A stretch of DNA of 64,000 nucleotides from Austwickia sp. (lineage in GTDB: Bacteria; Actinomycetota; Actinomycetes; Actinomycetales; Dermatophilaceae). How positions within the stretch are numbered: the stretch's first letter is position 1; every line of letters starts with the position of its first letter. The DNA lies in contig CP064985.1 in the NCBI GenBank assembly GCA_016699675.1, positions 3,472,001 through 3,536,000 of the forward strand. The letters run 5' to 3'. The translations under genes were made by a program, and so were the position numbers. This document shows, one piece after another, positions 52,543 to 61,500 of the stretch. The notes below the pieces were generated by a model that worked only from the letters and a program-made list of their open reading frames with translations, had not been told where the DNA came from and made no database searches.

Positions 52543-53181
52543 ATGGAGGCGAACCTGCGGGAACGGACCGCGGCCAACCGTCGCCGGATCGCCGACGTGT
52601 ACGACGGGACGGCGTCCGAGTGCTTGAGTCAGGCGAGCCTCTGTGCCGGCTGGGATCTGCGGACCCTGTTGGGGCACGTCGTCATGCCGCTGGTGACCTC
52701 GCCGACCCGGCTGGCGCTGACAGCCCTGCGTCTTGGATCGGTCCACCGGGCGTCCTCCGCGATCGCAACCGAGCTTGGCCGACGACCTGTGGCCACCCTC
52801 ACCGCCGTCCTGCGCGACCGCGCCGAGGGGCACGTGCCGGCGCCCGGCGTGGGACCGATGGGGCAGTTCGTGGACTGCTGCGTCCACCTGCGCGACGCCG
52901 CCCGGCCGTTGGGCGCGGATGCCGATGCCCCGCTGGACGACTGGGCCCTGGTGCTCGCGTGGCTGCCGTCCCGGGCCGCGGGACTCGGCCACGTACCTCG
53001 CGGCCTCCTCCACGGCCTGTCGTGGCGGGCGACGGACCTGCCCTGGTCGTACGGCGCCGGACCGGTCGTCGAGGCCCGCGCCGAACCACTGTCGCTTGCG
53101 ATGACCGGCCGCGCTGCTGTCCTGCCGGAGCTCACCGGGCCCGGCGTCCCGGAGCTGGCCCGTCGCCTGCGGACGGACTGA
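52543..53181 (+). CDS. maleylpyruvate-isomerase/DinB-like mycothiol-dependent enzyme
   Basis: A 212-residue four-helix DinB/MDMPI_N-type protein (residues about 8-150): RRRIADVYDGTASECLSQASLCAGWDLRTLLGHVVM carries the first metal His, and GQFVDCCVHLRDAARPLG the second. Relatives use mycothiol, the actinobacterial thiol, in isomerase or transferase reactions; the substrate is unknown. The ATG at 52543 has GAGAGGAATCCCTC upstream. It is divergent from a MarR gene across a shared operator, a common arrangement for detoxification enzymes. Confidence 0.8.
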   Translation: MEANLRERTAANRRRIADVYDGTASECLSQASLCAGWDLRTLLGHVVMPLVTSPTRLALTALRLGSVHRASSAIATELGRRPVATLTAVLRDRAEGHVPAPGVGPMGQFVDCCVHLRDAARPLGADADAPLDDWALVLAWLPSRAAGLGHVPRGLLHGLSWRATDLPWSYGAGPVVEARAEPLSLAMTGRAAVLPELTGPGVPELARRLRTD

Positions 53182-53269
53182 CGCGCCGTCGGCTGGGGCG
53201 CCCGAGGACGCCGGCCGGTGGTCCGCGGGTGCCCGTCACAACTGTTGCGAAGTGCTAGCATTATGCGAC

Positions 53270-53497
53270 ATGAGGACGCTCTACCTGCGGAACGTGCCCG
53301 ATGAGGCGGTGGCCGATCTTGAAGCGATGGCCGCGGCAGAGTCGATATCTGTCTCGGCGTTGGCGGTGCGCGAGCTCGCCGCGGTGGCCAGGGCCCGGCG
53401 GCAGCTCAGGGAGCTGGAGGCCGTGCCGCCTCTCGACGTCTCGATGACGGACCTGGTCGACGCCGTACGCGATGGGCGTGAGGGGCGCGACCGCTGA
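53270..53497 (+). CDS. vapB: antitoxin of the second VapBC module
   Basis: A 75-residue FitA/VapB-like protein: MRTLYLRNVPDEAVADLEAMAAAESISVSALAVREL is the ribbon-helix-helix region, followed by a short toxin-binding tail. The ATG at 53270 is nine nt after TAGCAT, so the mRNA is nearly leaderless; the longer frame to 53252 lies over this promoter and is rejected. Its TGA is embedded in the toxin start (CTGA). It probably autorepresses. Confidence 0.83.
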   Translation: MRTLYLRNVPDEAVADLEAMAAAESISVSALAVRELAAVARARRQLRELEAVPPLDVSMTDLVDAVRDGREGRDR

Positions 53498-53877
53498 TCG
53501 TCCTCGACACCTCCGCCGCGCTGGCCATTCTCGCCGGGCGACCGGGAGCCGTCCGCGTGCTGCGTGGCCGCTTGCCATGCGTTCCGCACCTGGCCGACGC
53601 CGAGGTCGCCCACGCGCTGCGTGGCCTGGCGCGCGCCGACAAGCTCTCGCCGGACGCCGCCGCCGCGCTCCTACGCAGGTGGCAGGCCTGGACGCTGGGT
53701 CGTTACCCCATCACGGGGCTGCTCCCGAGGGTCTGGGAGCTGCGGCACAACCTCACGGCGTACGACGCCTCCTTCGTCGCCCTCGCCGAGGCACTCGACG
53801 TACCGGTGCTCACCGGTGACCGGCGCCTCGCGACGGCGCCCGGCGTACGGTGCCCCATCGAGGTCATGCCGGCCTGA
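53494..53877 (+). CDS. vapC: PIN-domain VapC-type toxin with apparent CTG start
   Basis: A 127-residue PIN-domain protein. The frame is closed by TGA at 53479; the first codon that gives a proper PIN start is CTG at 53494, read as (M)IVLDTSAALAILAGR, which overlaps the antitoxin stop as CTGA. Starting only at the ATG/GTG codons further in (GTG 53539 or GTG 53554) would remove the first catalytic Asp in LDTSA. Other acidic residues are in LADAEVAHAL, YDASFVALAEALD and TGDRRLA. CTG starts are rare; translational coupling from the antitoxin could allow it, or the gene has lost an ATG and is crippled. Confidence 0.8.
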   Translation: MIVLDTSAALAILAGRPGAVRVLRGRLPCVPHLADAEVAHALRGLARADKLSPDAAAALLRRWQAWTLGRYPITGLLPRVWELRHNLTAYDASFVALAEALDVPVLTGDRRLATAPGVRCPIEVMPA

Positions 53878-53900
53878 CCCCACGCGACGCGACGGTCGGC

Positions 53901-54383
53901 TCACGCCTCCTGGCTGGCCAGCCACTCGTTGACCCGCCGCTCGGCCTCCTCCGGCGAGACGTCCTCGACGCGGGTCATGATCGCCCACCGGTGCCCGAAC
54001 GGGTCCAGGAGCGCCCCGAACCGGTCGCCGGTCACGAACGTCGCGGGCTCCTCGAACGGCGTCGCCCCGGCGGCGACGGCCGCGTGCCACCTGGCGTCCG
54101 CATCCGGGCAGTAGAGCACGTAGCTGTGGTTGACCTGGTTCGTCCCGTCGGGGGCGATGAGGCCCATGTCGGGTGCCGGGTCGGACAGTTGCAGCCGGCC
54201 CCTGCCGAAGTCCAGCTCGGCGTGGGCCACCGTGCCGTCGGGACCGTCGTTGCGGGTCACCAACCGCGCGCCGAACACCGACGTGTAGAACTCGATCGCA
54301 CGGGCGCCGCCGTCGACCACGAGGTACGGCGTCAGCGAGGTGTATCCGGCCGGAATCGGTGAGACTGCGTTCTGTGTCGTCAT
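53901..54383 (-). CDS. VOC family (glyoxalase/PhnB-like) protein
   Basis: A 160-residue vicinal-oxygen-chelate protein: YTSLTPYLVVDGGARAIEFYTSVFGARLVTR, AHAELDFGRGRLQLSD and DRFGALLDPFGHRWAIMTR are the family strands, in the PhnB-like arrangement. Members include glyoxalases, bleomycin-type resistance proteins and epimerases; which applies is unknown. The ATG at 54383 gives the family N-terminus. It is divergent from the AraC-GNAT gene, with 92 nt between. Confidence 0.88.
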   Translation of the reverse strand: MTTQNAVSPIPAGYTSLTPYLVVDGGARAIEFYTSVFGARLVTRNDGPDGTVAHAELDFGRGRLQLSDPAPDMGLIAPDGTNQVNHSYVLYCPDADARWHAAVAAGATPFEEPATFVTGDRFGALLDPFGHRWAIMTRVEDVSPEEAERRVNEWLASQEA

Positions 54384-54475
54384 GGGAGCAGCCTCGCGAG
54401 CCCGGCCCCGACGGGTCTTGCACGGATGCGACAGCGCCCACCGACGGGCCGCGGGGCATCCTTCGGCCCCACCTC

Positions 54476-55780
54476 ATGGGGAGGCGGCACAGCCTGCGCC
54501 GGTACGCCGTGCCGGAACCGCTCACGCCGTACGTCGAGTGGATCTGGGCCGTCACGTGGGAGCTGCCGGAGACCGTGACCCAGCCCGCGCCGGTGCTGTC
54601 CCACCCCTGCGTCCACGCGACACTCGAAGGCGACGATGGCGTACGGCATGGCCATCGGATGCCCGCCGCCCTCGTCCACGGCGTCCTGACGCGGCGCTTC
54701 GACATGGAACTGGAGGGGCGGGGCTGGGTTGTCGGCGCCCGGTTCTTCCCCGGGGGCTTCTCGGCGCTCACCGGGCAGGACGCCGGGGCGCTGACGGATC
54801 GGGTCGTCCGGTGGGACGGCGAACGGCCGGAGGCGACCGCCGCGCTGAGCGCCGCGCGGGCGGCCACCGACGAGGCAGACCGCGTCCACATCCTCGGCGA
54901 GTGGTGGGGCGCGCAGGTGCCGCCGGAGCAGGATGCGACGTACCTCGTCGTCCGCGATCTCGTCGCGGAGGTCGAGCGCGACCGCTCCCTCGTGCGCGTG
55001 GATGACCTGGCCGCGCGGCACGGGCTGTCGGTCCGCGGGGTGCAACGGCTCACGAACCGGTACGTCGGGGTGCCCCCGACCTGGCTGATCCGCCGGTACC
55101 GGATGCAGGACGCGTTGGCCGCCCTGCAAGGCGACCCGGACATCGACCTGGCGGAGTTGGCGACGTCGCTGGGGTGGTACGACCAGGCCCACTTCACCCG
55201 CGACTTCCGCACCGCGGTGGGCCAGCCCCCGGCTGCCTACCTGCGCGAGCTCCGCTCCGCGCCAGTCGATCTCGCGGAGACGCCGGCGGGGGAGGGGTGG
55301 CAGCAAGCCGGTACGGCGGACGCGACGGATCTTGCTCGGATCCGGCACGAGGCCGAGCAGTGGCTCGCCGCGCGGCGCATCGAGCAGTGGAACCCGGGGG
55401 AGGTGCCCTTTGCGGAGCTGCGCGCCCAGCTGGAGCACGGCGAGTGGCAGGTCGCTCGACGAGCAGGCCGGATCGCCGCCGCCCTGCGTTACCTCGACCG
55501 GGACCCCTCCGTGTGGCCGGACGACGTCCCAGGCCAGGCGAGATACGTGCACGGACTCATGGTGGACCGCGCGGTGGCGGAGCCGGGAGCGGGCGCGGCG
55601 GCGCTGCGGTGGGCCGAACGGCACGCGGTCGCCGACGGCGCCGCATTCCTGCGGCTCGATTGCGTCGAATCCAACACAGCGTTGCGCCGTTATTACGCAG
55701 ATCAGGGGTACGTCGAGGTCGGTCGCCGCGACTTCGAGGGGCCGTGGTTCAGCGCGACGCTCTTCGAAAAGCCGCTCTAG
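54476..55780 (+). CDS. AraC-type regulator fused to GNAT acetyltransferase
   Basis: A 434-residue two-part protein. Residues about 1-120 resemble the DUF6597-type sensor found in front of AraC domains (YAVPEPLTPYVEWIWAVTWEL, WVVGARFFPGGFSALTG). Residues about 160-262 are a double helix-turn-helix AraC domain (VDDLAARHGLSVRGVQRL, then LAELATSLGWYDQAHFTRDF). Residues about 275-434 are a GNAT acetyltransferase (YVHGLMVDRAVAEPGAGAAAL for the acetyl-CoA loop; LRRYYADQGYVEVGRRDF at the end). AraC-acetyltransferase fusions exist but are uncommon; the effector could be the acetylation substrate. The start is uncertain. Its TAG shares the bases CTAG with the stop of the convergent VapC gene. Confidence 0.88.
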   Translation: MGRRHSLRRYAVPEPLTPYVEWIWAVTWELPETVTQPAPVLSHPCVHATLEGDDGVRHGHRMPAALVHGVLTRRFDMELEGRGWVVGARFFPGGFSALTGQDAGALTDRVVRWDGERPEATAALSAARAATDEADRVHILGEWWGAQVPPEQDATYLVVRDLVAEVERDRSLVRVDDLAARHGLSVRGVQRLTNRYVGVPPTWLIRRYRMQDALAALQGDPDIDLAELATSLGWYDQAHFTRDFRTAVGQPPAAYLRELRSAPVDLAETPAGEGWQQAGTADATDLARIRHEAEQWLAARRIEQWNPGEVPFAELRAQLEHGEWQVARRAGRIAAALRYLDRDPSVWPDDVPGQARYVHGLMVDRAVAEPGAGAAALRWAERHAVADGAAFLRLDCVESNTALRRYYADQGYVEVGRRDFEGPWFSATLFEKPL

Positions 55781-56190
55781 GGCTGCCAGGCTAGGGTTTC
55801 GACCGGTTGACCCGTGATGGCGGCGATGATGTCGAAGTCCTTGTCTACCGCGAGGACCGTCAGGCCGGCCTTCTCCGCGGTGGCCGCGATCAGGAGGTCG
55901 GGGATCGACGGTGCGCGATGCAGCCCGCGGTCCGCGAGCAGCAGTTGCACCTCGAGGGCGCGGTTCTCGATCTTGGGTGTCAGGTACTCCAGCGGCATGA
56001 GCGACAGCGGGGGAGCGTCGACCTCGCTGCGGGCCTGGTCGCCGCTGCGGAAGGAGTAGCCGACTTCCAGCCGCGTCACCGTGCTGATGCGCACCAGCCC
56101 GCGCTGGATCCGCACGAGCCACTGTTCGACGTCGGGAGAGACCGCGAGACGCGCATAGGCGGACTTATCGATCAACCAACTGACGGCCAC
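55777..56190 (-). CDS. vapC: PIN-domain VapC-type toxin of the third module
   Basis: A 137-residue PIN-domain ribonuclease: SWLIDKSAYARL holds the first Asp, STVTRLEVGYSFRSG the Glu, APSIPDLLIAATAEKAG the next Asp, and VLAVDKDFDIIAAITG the last. The length and motif IDKSAYARL resemble mycobacterial-type VapC proteins. The ATG at 56190 is six nt after the antitoxin stop. The stop overlaps that of the convergent AraC-GNAT gene. Confidence 0.9.
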   Translation of the reverse strand: MAVSWLIDKSAYARLAVSPDVEQWLVRIQRGLVRISTVTRLEVGYSFRSGDQARSEVDAPPLSLMPLEYLTPKIENRALEVQLLLADRGLHRAPSIPDLLIAATAEKAGLTVLAVDKDFDIIAAITGQPVETLAWQP

Positions 56191-56196
56191 GCAGGG

Positions 56197-56421
56197 TCAC
56201 GTCCAGGCGCCGCGCATGACTGCGTCATCGAGCAAATCGCTGGCCGCTCCCGAAGCGCGTCGGAGATCTGCCAGCGTGACGGATCGCTCTCGCGGCGACG
56301 TGGTGTCCTGCTCAAGCCGCCGACGCAGATACTCGTTACGCGACAACCCCTGGGCGGCGGCCTCCTCGTCGATGCGCAGGACGGCATCGGGGGAAAGACC
56401 GCGAATCAAGACGTCCGCCAC
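56197..56421 (-). CDS. vapB: RHH antitoxin of the third VapBC module
   Basis: A 74-residue ribbon-helix-helix antitoxin: ADVLIRGLSPDAVLRIDEEAAAQGLSRNEYLRRRLEQD gives the DNA-binding part, followed by a toxin-neutralising tail. The start is GTG at 56421 with GGAGGAGGT upstream. GATATC repeats 20-36 nt upstream probably form the promoter/operator for autorepression by the VapBC complex. Confidence 0.88.
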   Translation of the reverse strand: MADVLIRGLSPDAVLRIDEEAAAQGLSRNEYLRRRLEQDTTSPRERSVTLADLRRASGAASDLLDDAVMRGAWT

Positions 56422-56440
56422 GCCGACACCTCCTCCATTT

Positions 56441-56457
56441 CGATATCACGATATCAC
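56441..56457. promoter_or_regulatory. VapBC operator/promoter candidate
   Basis: On the minus strand GTGATATCGTGATATCG, two tandem GTGATATC units each holding a GATATC palindrome, 20 nt upstream of the antitoxin start. AT-rich against its surroundings. Confidence 0.55.
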
Positions 56458-56557
56458 CAGTCGCGATGTCCGGGGACAAGCGTCTTCCGTGCGTCCCTGG
56501 ACGTACCAGCCCATGGGTCGCGTCCACGTGGACGCTGGTCGCGACGTACGTGGCGTC

Positions 56558-56917
56558 CTACTGGCCGTACGTCGCGCGCAGGTCCGCGAAGAGCAGGTGG
56601 TTGATGCGGTGCCGGACGTGCCCGACGGCCGCATCCGAGAGCGCGAGGTCGTCGGGCGCCTCGATGCACACGCGAAGCCGGGTGGCCGGGCCGTCGGGCC
56701 GGCAGTCCAGCCGGACGACCAGGGCCGGGTGGCGGATCCACAGCGAGGACCAGACCAGGGTGCGCGGCGCGTACGACGACAGCACGCGCGGGGGCACCTC
56801 GTCGGGCAGGAGCCGGAGCCAGGCGCGGGTGCCCTCGGCCCGCGGCTCGGCCAGGTCCGCCCACACCACCGGCGGCGGGGCGGGCAGCGGCCTGGTCCGG
56901 TCGGCGATGAGGCGCAT
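56558..56917 (-). CDS. SRPBCC-like hypothetical protein
   Basis: A 119-residue protein with the alternating strand/helix pattern of small SRPBCC (START-like) proteins: PPPVVWADLAEPRAEG, LLPDEVPPRVLSSYAPRTLVWSSLW, VVRLDCRPDGPATRLRVCIE and the closing helix RHRINHLLFADLRATYGQ. Similar uncharacterised proteins are common in actinobacteria. The ATG at 56917 is seven nt after TAGCCT, so it may be leaderless. Function unknown. The frame is also bounded by the VapB operator downstream, and the gene is divergent from the EamA transporter. Confidence 0.68.
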   Translation of the reverse strand: MRLIADRTRPLPAPPPVVWADLAEPRAEGTRAWLRLLPDEVPPRVLSSYAPRTLVWSSLWIRHPALVVRLDCRPDGPATRLRVCIEAPDDLALSDAAVGHVRHRINHLLFADLRATYGQ

Positions 56918-57006
56918 CCTTCAGAGGCTAGGCGCATCCTGGCGGTCGTCCCCGGAGCCCACCGCGGCTGGACACGACGTACCCCGCACCGACAAGGTGA
57001 GGCGCG

Positions 57007-57903
57007 ATGGGACCCGCCCTCTGCCTCCTCTCCGCCGCCTGCTTCGGGGCGATGGCGATCTTCGGCAAGCTCGCGTACGCCGAGGGGATCTCGACCGCCG
57101 AGTTGCTGCTGGTCCGGTTCACTCTCGCCGCGGTGGTGCTGCTCGCGCTCGCGGCCGTACGCCGCCGCGGCCGCCGGCCCCGGCCGAGGGACGCGTTCAT
57201 CGCGGTGCTCGGGCTGGGGTCGATTGGGTACGCCGCTCAGGCCGCCTTCTTCTTCGGCGCCCTCGAGGTCATGGACGCCTCCCTGCTGGCCATCGTGTTC
57301 TACACCTATCCGGCGATGGTCACGCTCGTGGCGGCGGCGCTGGGCCGAGATCATCTCAGCCGGGCCCGGGTCGCCGCGCTGGTCGCCGCGTCGGCCGGGG
57401 TGCTGCTGGTGCTGCTCGGCGCTGGCGGGGGCGCCGGCGCGCTCAGCTTTCCCGTGCGCGGCACGGTCCTCGCGTTCGGGGCGGCGGCCACCTACACGGC
57501 GTACATCCTTGTCTCGGACGCGGTGATCCGGCGCCTTCCGGCGGTGCTCCTGGCCGGTCTCGTCATGGCCGGCGCGTCGGCGACGCTGTGGGCGCGGTCG
57601 TTTCTGGTCGGCGGCCCGCGGCTGGAGTTCGGGGCCCGCGGCTGGCTGTGGCTGGGCTGCATCGCCCTGGTCTCGACCGTCCTGGCCATGGTGACGTTCT
57701 TCGCGGGGATGCGGCGTACCGGCCCGTCCACGGCAGCGATCCTGTCCACGTTCGAACCCGTGGTGACCACCGCGCTCGCCGCTGCCACCCTGGGCGAGGC
57801 GCTGACCCCCGCCCAGGTGGTCGGCGGCGTCCTCGTGGTGGGGTCGGTCGCCGTGCTTCAGCTCGGGCCTCGACGGCCGACAACCAAGGAGCCGGCCACC
57901 TAA
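57007..57903 (+). CDS. EamA family (drug/metabolite) transporter
   Basis: A 298-residue DMT-superfamily transporter with ten predicted membrane helices in two EamA repeats: GPALCLLSAACFGAMAIFGK begins the first, GTVLAFGAAATYTAYILVS the second, and AAILSTFEPVVTTALAAATLGEAL carries the conserved late Glu-Pro. Members export amino acids, nucleosides or other metabolites; the substrate is unknown. The ATG at 57007 has AAGGTGAGGCGCG upstream. It lies 54 nt before the DinB gene, possibly as one unit. Confidence 0.93.
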   Translation: MGPALCLLSAACFGAMAIFGKLAYAEGISTAELLLVRFTLAAVVLLALAAVRRRGRRPRPRDAFIAVLGLGSIGYAAQAAFFFGALEVMDASLLAIVFYTYPAMVTLVAAALGRDHLSRARVAALVAASAGVLLVLLGAGGGAGALSFPVRGTVLAFGAAATYTAYILVSDAVIRRLPAVLLAGLVMAGASATLWARSFLVGGPRLEFGARGWLWLGCIALVSTVLAMVTFFAGMRRTGPSTAAILSTFEPVVTTALAAATLGEALTPAQVVGGVLVVGSVAVLQLGPRRPTTKEPAT

Positions 57904-57957
57904 CCTCGCAGGAAATGCCGTTGCTGGCGGGGCCCCGCTCCGGTCAGGGTGGTCAGC

Positions 57958-58509
57958 ATGAGCCCCGAACTCCCGACGTACGACGTCGTTCTTCCCGAGC
58001 GCGACGACACCCGCAGCGACGGCCCGATGCTGGGGGACGAGCGCGCGGTGCTGGAGCACTTTCTGGAGAACTACCGGGAGAGCCTGCTGCGCAAGTGCGC
58101 CGGGCTCACCGCCGGACAGCTGGCCGAGCGGTCCGTGCCGCCGTCCGCGCTGTCGCTGGCCGGGCTAGTGCGCCACCTCACCGAGGTCGAGCGCTACTGG
58201 CTCACCGACGTGGCCCACGGCGAGGACAGTCCAGACCTCTACACCCGCCGGGACGCCACGGACGCGGACTTCGACGAGGCGAGCGAGCACACGGCGCCCG
58301 GCGACGTCTCGGCCTACCTGGCCGAGGTGGAGCAGGCGCGTCGGCAGGCGGCCCGCGTGCGCGACCTGGCCGCGCCGTGCGGTGGGCTGCGCCGGGGGCA
58401 GGAGGTCAATCTGCGCTGGATCCTGGTGCACCTCATCGAGGAGTATGCGCGTCACCTCGGCCACGCCGACCTGCTGCGCGAGCGGATCGACCGCGCCACG
58501 GGCTACTGA
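57958..58509 (+). CDS. DinB family protein (DUF664, mycothiol transferase-like)
   Basis: A 183-residue four-helix DinB protein. The metal triad is seen as His in LAGLVRHLTEVERYWLTDV and His residues in WILVHLIEEYARHLGHADLLRERIDRATG, the DUF664 hallmark. Actinobacterial members belong to the bacillithiol/mycothiol S-transferase group and may detoxify electrophiles. The ATG at 57958 is preferred over GTG 57949 by the GGGTGG-like site upstream, but the call is close. No link to SOS is visible despite the family name. Confidence 0.87.
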   Translation: MSPELPTYDVVLPERDDTRSDGPMLGDERAVLEHFLENYRESLLRKCAGLTAGQLAERSVPPSALSLAGLVRHLTEVERYWLTDVAHGEDSPDLYTRRDATDADFDEASEHTAPGDVSAYLAEVEQARRQAARVRDLAAPCGGLRRGQEVNLRWILVHLIEEYARHLGHADLLRERIDRATGY

Positions 58510-58534
58510 CCGCCGGGTGCGCGGTGGACCTGCC

Positions 58535-58540
58535 TATCCT
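58535..58540 (+). promoter_or_regulatory. -10 box of hrpA
   Basis: TATCCT seven nt before GTG 58548, the spacing of a leaderless actinobacterial transcript; this supports the chosen hrpA start. Confidence 0.6.
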
Positions 58541-58547
58541 GGTCGGC

Positions 58548-61500
58548 GTGCCGTACCAGCCCCCGCAGCCGCCGCGCGACGAGCCTGCGGACCCGACCAG
58601 CCGGAAGACCGGCGGCGGCAAGGGCAAGCGACCCCCGAGGAACCCCGCCGCCCGCCGTCCGGACCGCGCGGGGGGAAGCCGTACGCCGGAGGGCGCGAGT
58701 CGCCCCGGCCGTGCGGGGGAGGGCGACCGTTCGTCGACCAGCACAAAGGGTGCCATGGCACCCAATGCGCAGGTCACGAACGGGCGTGAGGAGGGCCGAG
58801 GTCGCGGGGGGAGTGAACGCGCGAGGCGTGGCCGGCAGGGTGGGAGCCGGCAGGGTGGGAGTCGGCAGGCGGCGAGCCGGGAGGGCCGGGCGGCGCGCGG
58901 CCCGGAGACCCCCGCGGAGCGCGCCGAGCGGATCGCCCGCCGGGAGGCCTACCGCGATCGGCGCCGCGCCAGCGTTCCGCCGATCACCTACCCCGACCTG
59001 CCCGTCACCGAGCGCCGCGACGACATCGCCGCCGCCATCCGCGACCACCAGGTCGTGATCGTCGCCGGCGAGACCGGCTCGGGCAAGACCACCCAGATCC
59101 CGAAGATCTGCCTCGAACTCGGCCGCGGAATCACCGGCATGATCGGCCACACCCAGCCCCGTCGGATCGCGGCGCGCTCGGTCGCGGAGCGCATCGCCCA
59201 GGAACTCGACGTCGAGATCGGCCAGGCCATCGGCTACCAGGTCCGGTTCACGGACCACACGACCCGCGACACCCTCGTCAAGGTCATGACCGACGGCGTG
59301 CTGCTCGCGGAGCTGCAGCGGGACCGGATGCTGCGCCGGTACGACACGATCATCATCGACGAGGCCCACGAGCGCAGCCTCAACATCGACTTCATCCTCG
59401 GCTACCTCAAGCAGCTGCTGCCGCGCCGCCCGGACCTCAAGGTCATCGTCACCTCCGCCACGATCGACCCGGAGAAGTTTGCGCGACACTTCGCCGGCCC
59501 GGACGGCGCCCCCGCCCCGATCATCGAGGTCTCCGGGCGCACCTACCCCGTCGAGGTCCGCTACCGCCCGCTGACCCGCGCGGAACCCAACCCCAAGCCC
59601 GGCGGCGACCTCGTCGAGGTCGAGGTCGACCAGGTCACCGGCATCATCGAGGCCGTCGAGGAGCTGTGGACCGAGGGGCACGGCGCCACCGGTGCCGAGG
59701 GCCTCGGCGAGGACATCCTCGTGTTCCTATCCGGGGAGCGGGAGATCCGCGACGCCGCCGACGCCCTGGACGGGATGGGCCTGCCGCAGACGGAGATCGT
59801 GCCGCTGTACGCGCGGCTCTCCGCGGCGGAGCAGCACCGCGTCTTCGCGCCGCACCCCGGGCGCCGAATCGTCTTGGCCACGAACGTCGCCGAGACCTCG
59901 CTGACGGTGCCCGGGATCCGGTACGTCGTGGACGCCGGCACCGCCCGCATCTCGCGCTACTCCCAGCGCACGAAGGTGCAGCGTCTGCCCATCGAACCGA
60001 TCAGCCAGGCCAGCGCCAACCAACGCTCCGGTCGCTGCGGGCGGGTCGCGGACGGGATCGCGATCCGCCTTTACGCCGAGTCCGACTACGACCAGCGCCC
60101 GGAGTTCACCGACCCCGAGATCCTGCGCACCAACCTCGCCTCCGTCATCCTCCAGATGACGGCGCTGGGACTCGGCGACATCGCCCGGTTCCCGTTCGTG
60201 GATCGCCCCGACAACCGGATGATCACCGACGGACTCCGGCTCTTGCACGAGCTGCACGCCATCGAGGACCACGCCGCCTCGGCGGCCGACCAGCGGCGGC
60301 GGCTCACCGACGTCGGGCAGCAGCTCGCGGCGATTCCCGTCGATCCGCGGATGGCCCGGATGATCCTCGCCGGGGCCGCCGAGGGTGCGCTGCGGGAGGT
60401 GCTCGTGATCGTCGCGGCGTTGTCCATTCAGGACGTCCGCGAGCGCCCAGCCGACAAGCAGGCCCAGGCCGACCAGCAGCACGCGCGCTTCAAGGACGAG
60501 CAGTCGGACTTCGTCACGCTGCTGAACCTGTGGCGCTATCTGAAGCAAGCACAGAAGGAGAAGTCGGGCAGCGCGTTCCGGCGGATGTGCCAGGCGGAGT
60601 ACCTGCACTACCTGCGCATCCGCGAGTGGCAGGACCTGCATCGGGAGCTGCGCGGGGTGGCGCGCGACCTGGCCCTGACCGAGAACGCGCAGGCCGCCGA
60701 CCCGGACCAGGTGCACCGCGCGCTGCTCGCCGGCCTGCTGTCGCACGTCGGGCTGCGCGACCGGGAGAAGCGGGACTACCTCGGCGCTCGCGGCGCCCGC
60801 TTCTCGATCCAGCCGGGATCCACGCTGTTCCGGCGTCAGCCCGACTGGGTCATGTCCGCCGAGCTCGTCGAGACCACCCGGCTGTGGGCCCGGACCAACG
60901 CCGCCACCGATCCCGACTGGGTGGAACGGGCGGCCCAGCACCTGGTCAAGCGCAGCTACTCCGAGCCCCGCTGGTCGGCGTCGTCCGGGTCGGCGGTCGC
61001 GACCGAGCGGGTCACCCTGTACGGCGTACCGCTGGTCGTCGACCGCACCGTCCAGTACGGCCGGATCGACCCCGAGACCAGCCGCGACCTGTTCATCCGC
61101 CGGGCGCTCGTGGAGGGGGACTGGACCACGAGCCACCGGTTCTTCCACGACAACCGCAAGCTCGTCGCGCAGTTGGCCGAGCTCGAATCGAGGGCCCGGC
61201 GGCGCGACATCCTCGTGCAGGACGAGGACCTCGTGCAGTTCTACGACCGCCGGATCCCGGCCGGGGTCGTCTCGGCCGCGCACTTCGATGCGTGGTGGAA
61301 GGCCGAGCGGCGCCGCCATCCGGACCTGCTCACGTTCACCGAGGACGTCCTGGTCAGCGACACAGTCGGTGCGGGGGAGGGAGACGACGGGTATTCGAAC
61401 CTGCAGGAGGACCTGGCCCGGGACTACCCCAAGACCTGGGAGCAGGGCGACCTGCGGCTCGCGCTCACCTACCAGTTCGAGCCCGGTGCCGACGCCGACG

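Noticed and set aside
57958..58509. SOS-induced role for the DinB-family gene
   Set aside because: No LexA site upstream; the family name is historical and the protein is a DUF664-type enzyme.
56466..58547. N-terminal extension of the hrpA frame by 694 codons
   Set aside because: It runs through the EamA and DinB genes in another frame; the leaderless promoter and family alignment place the start at 58548.
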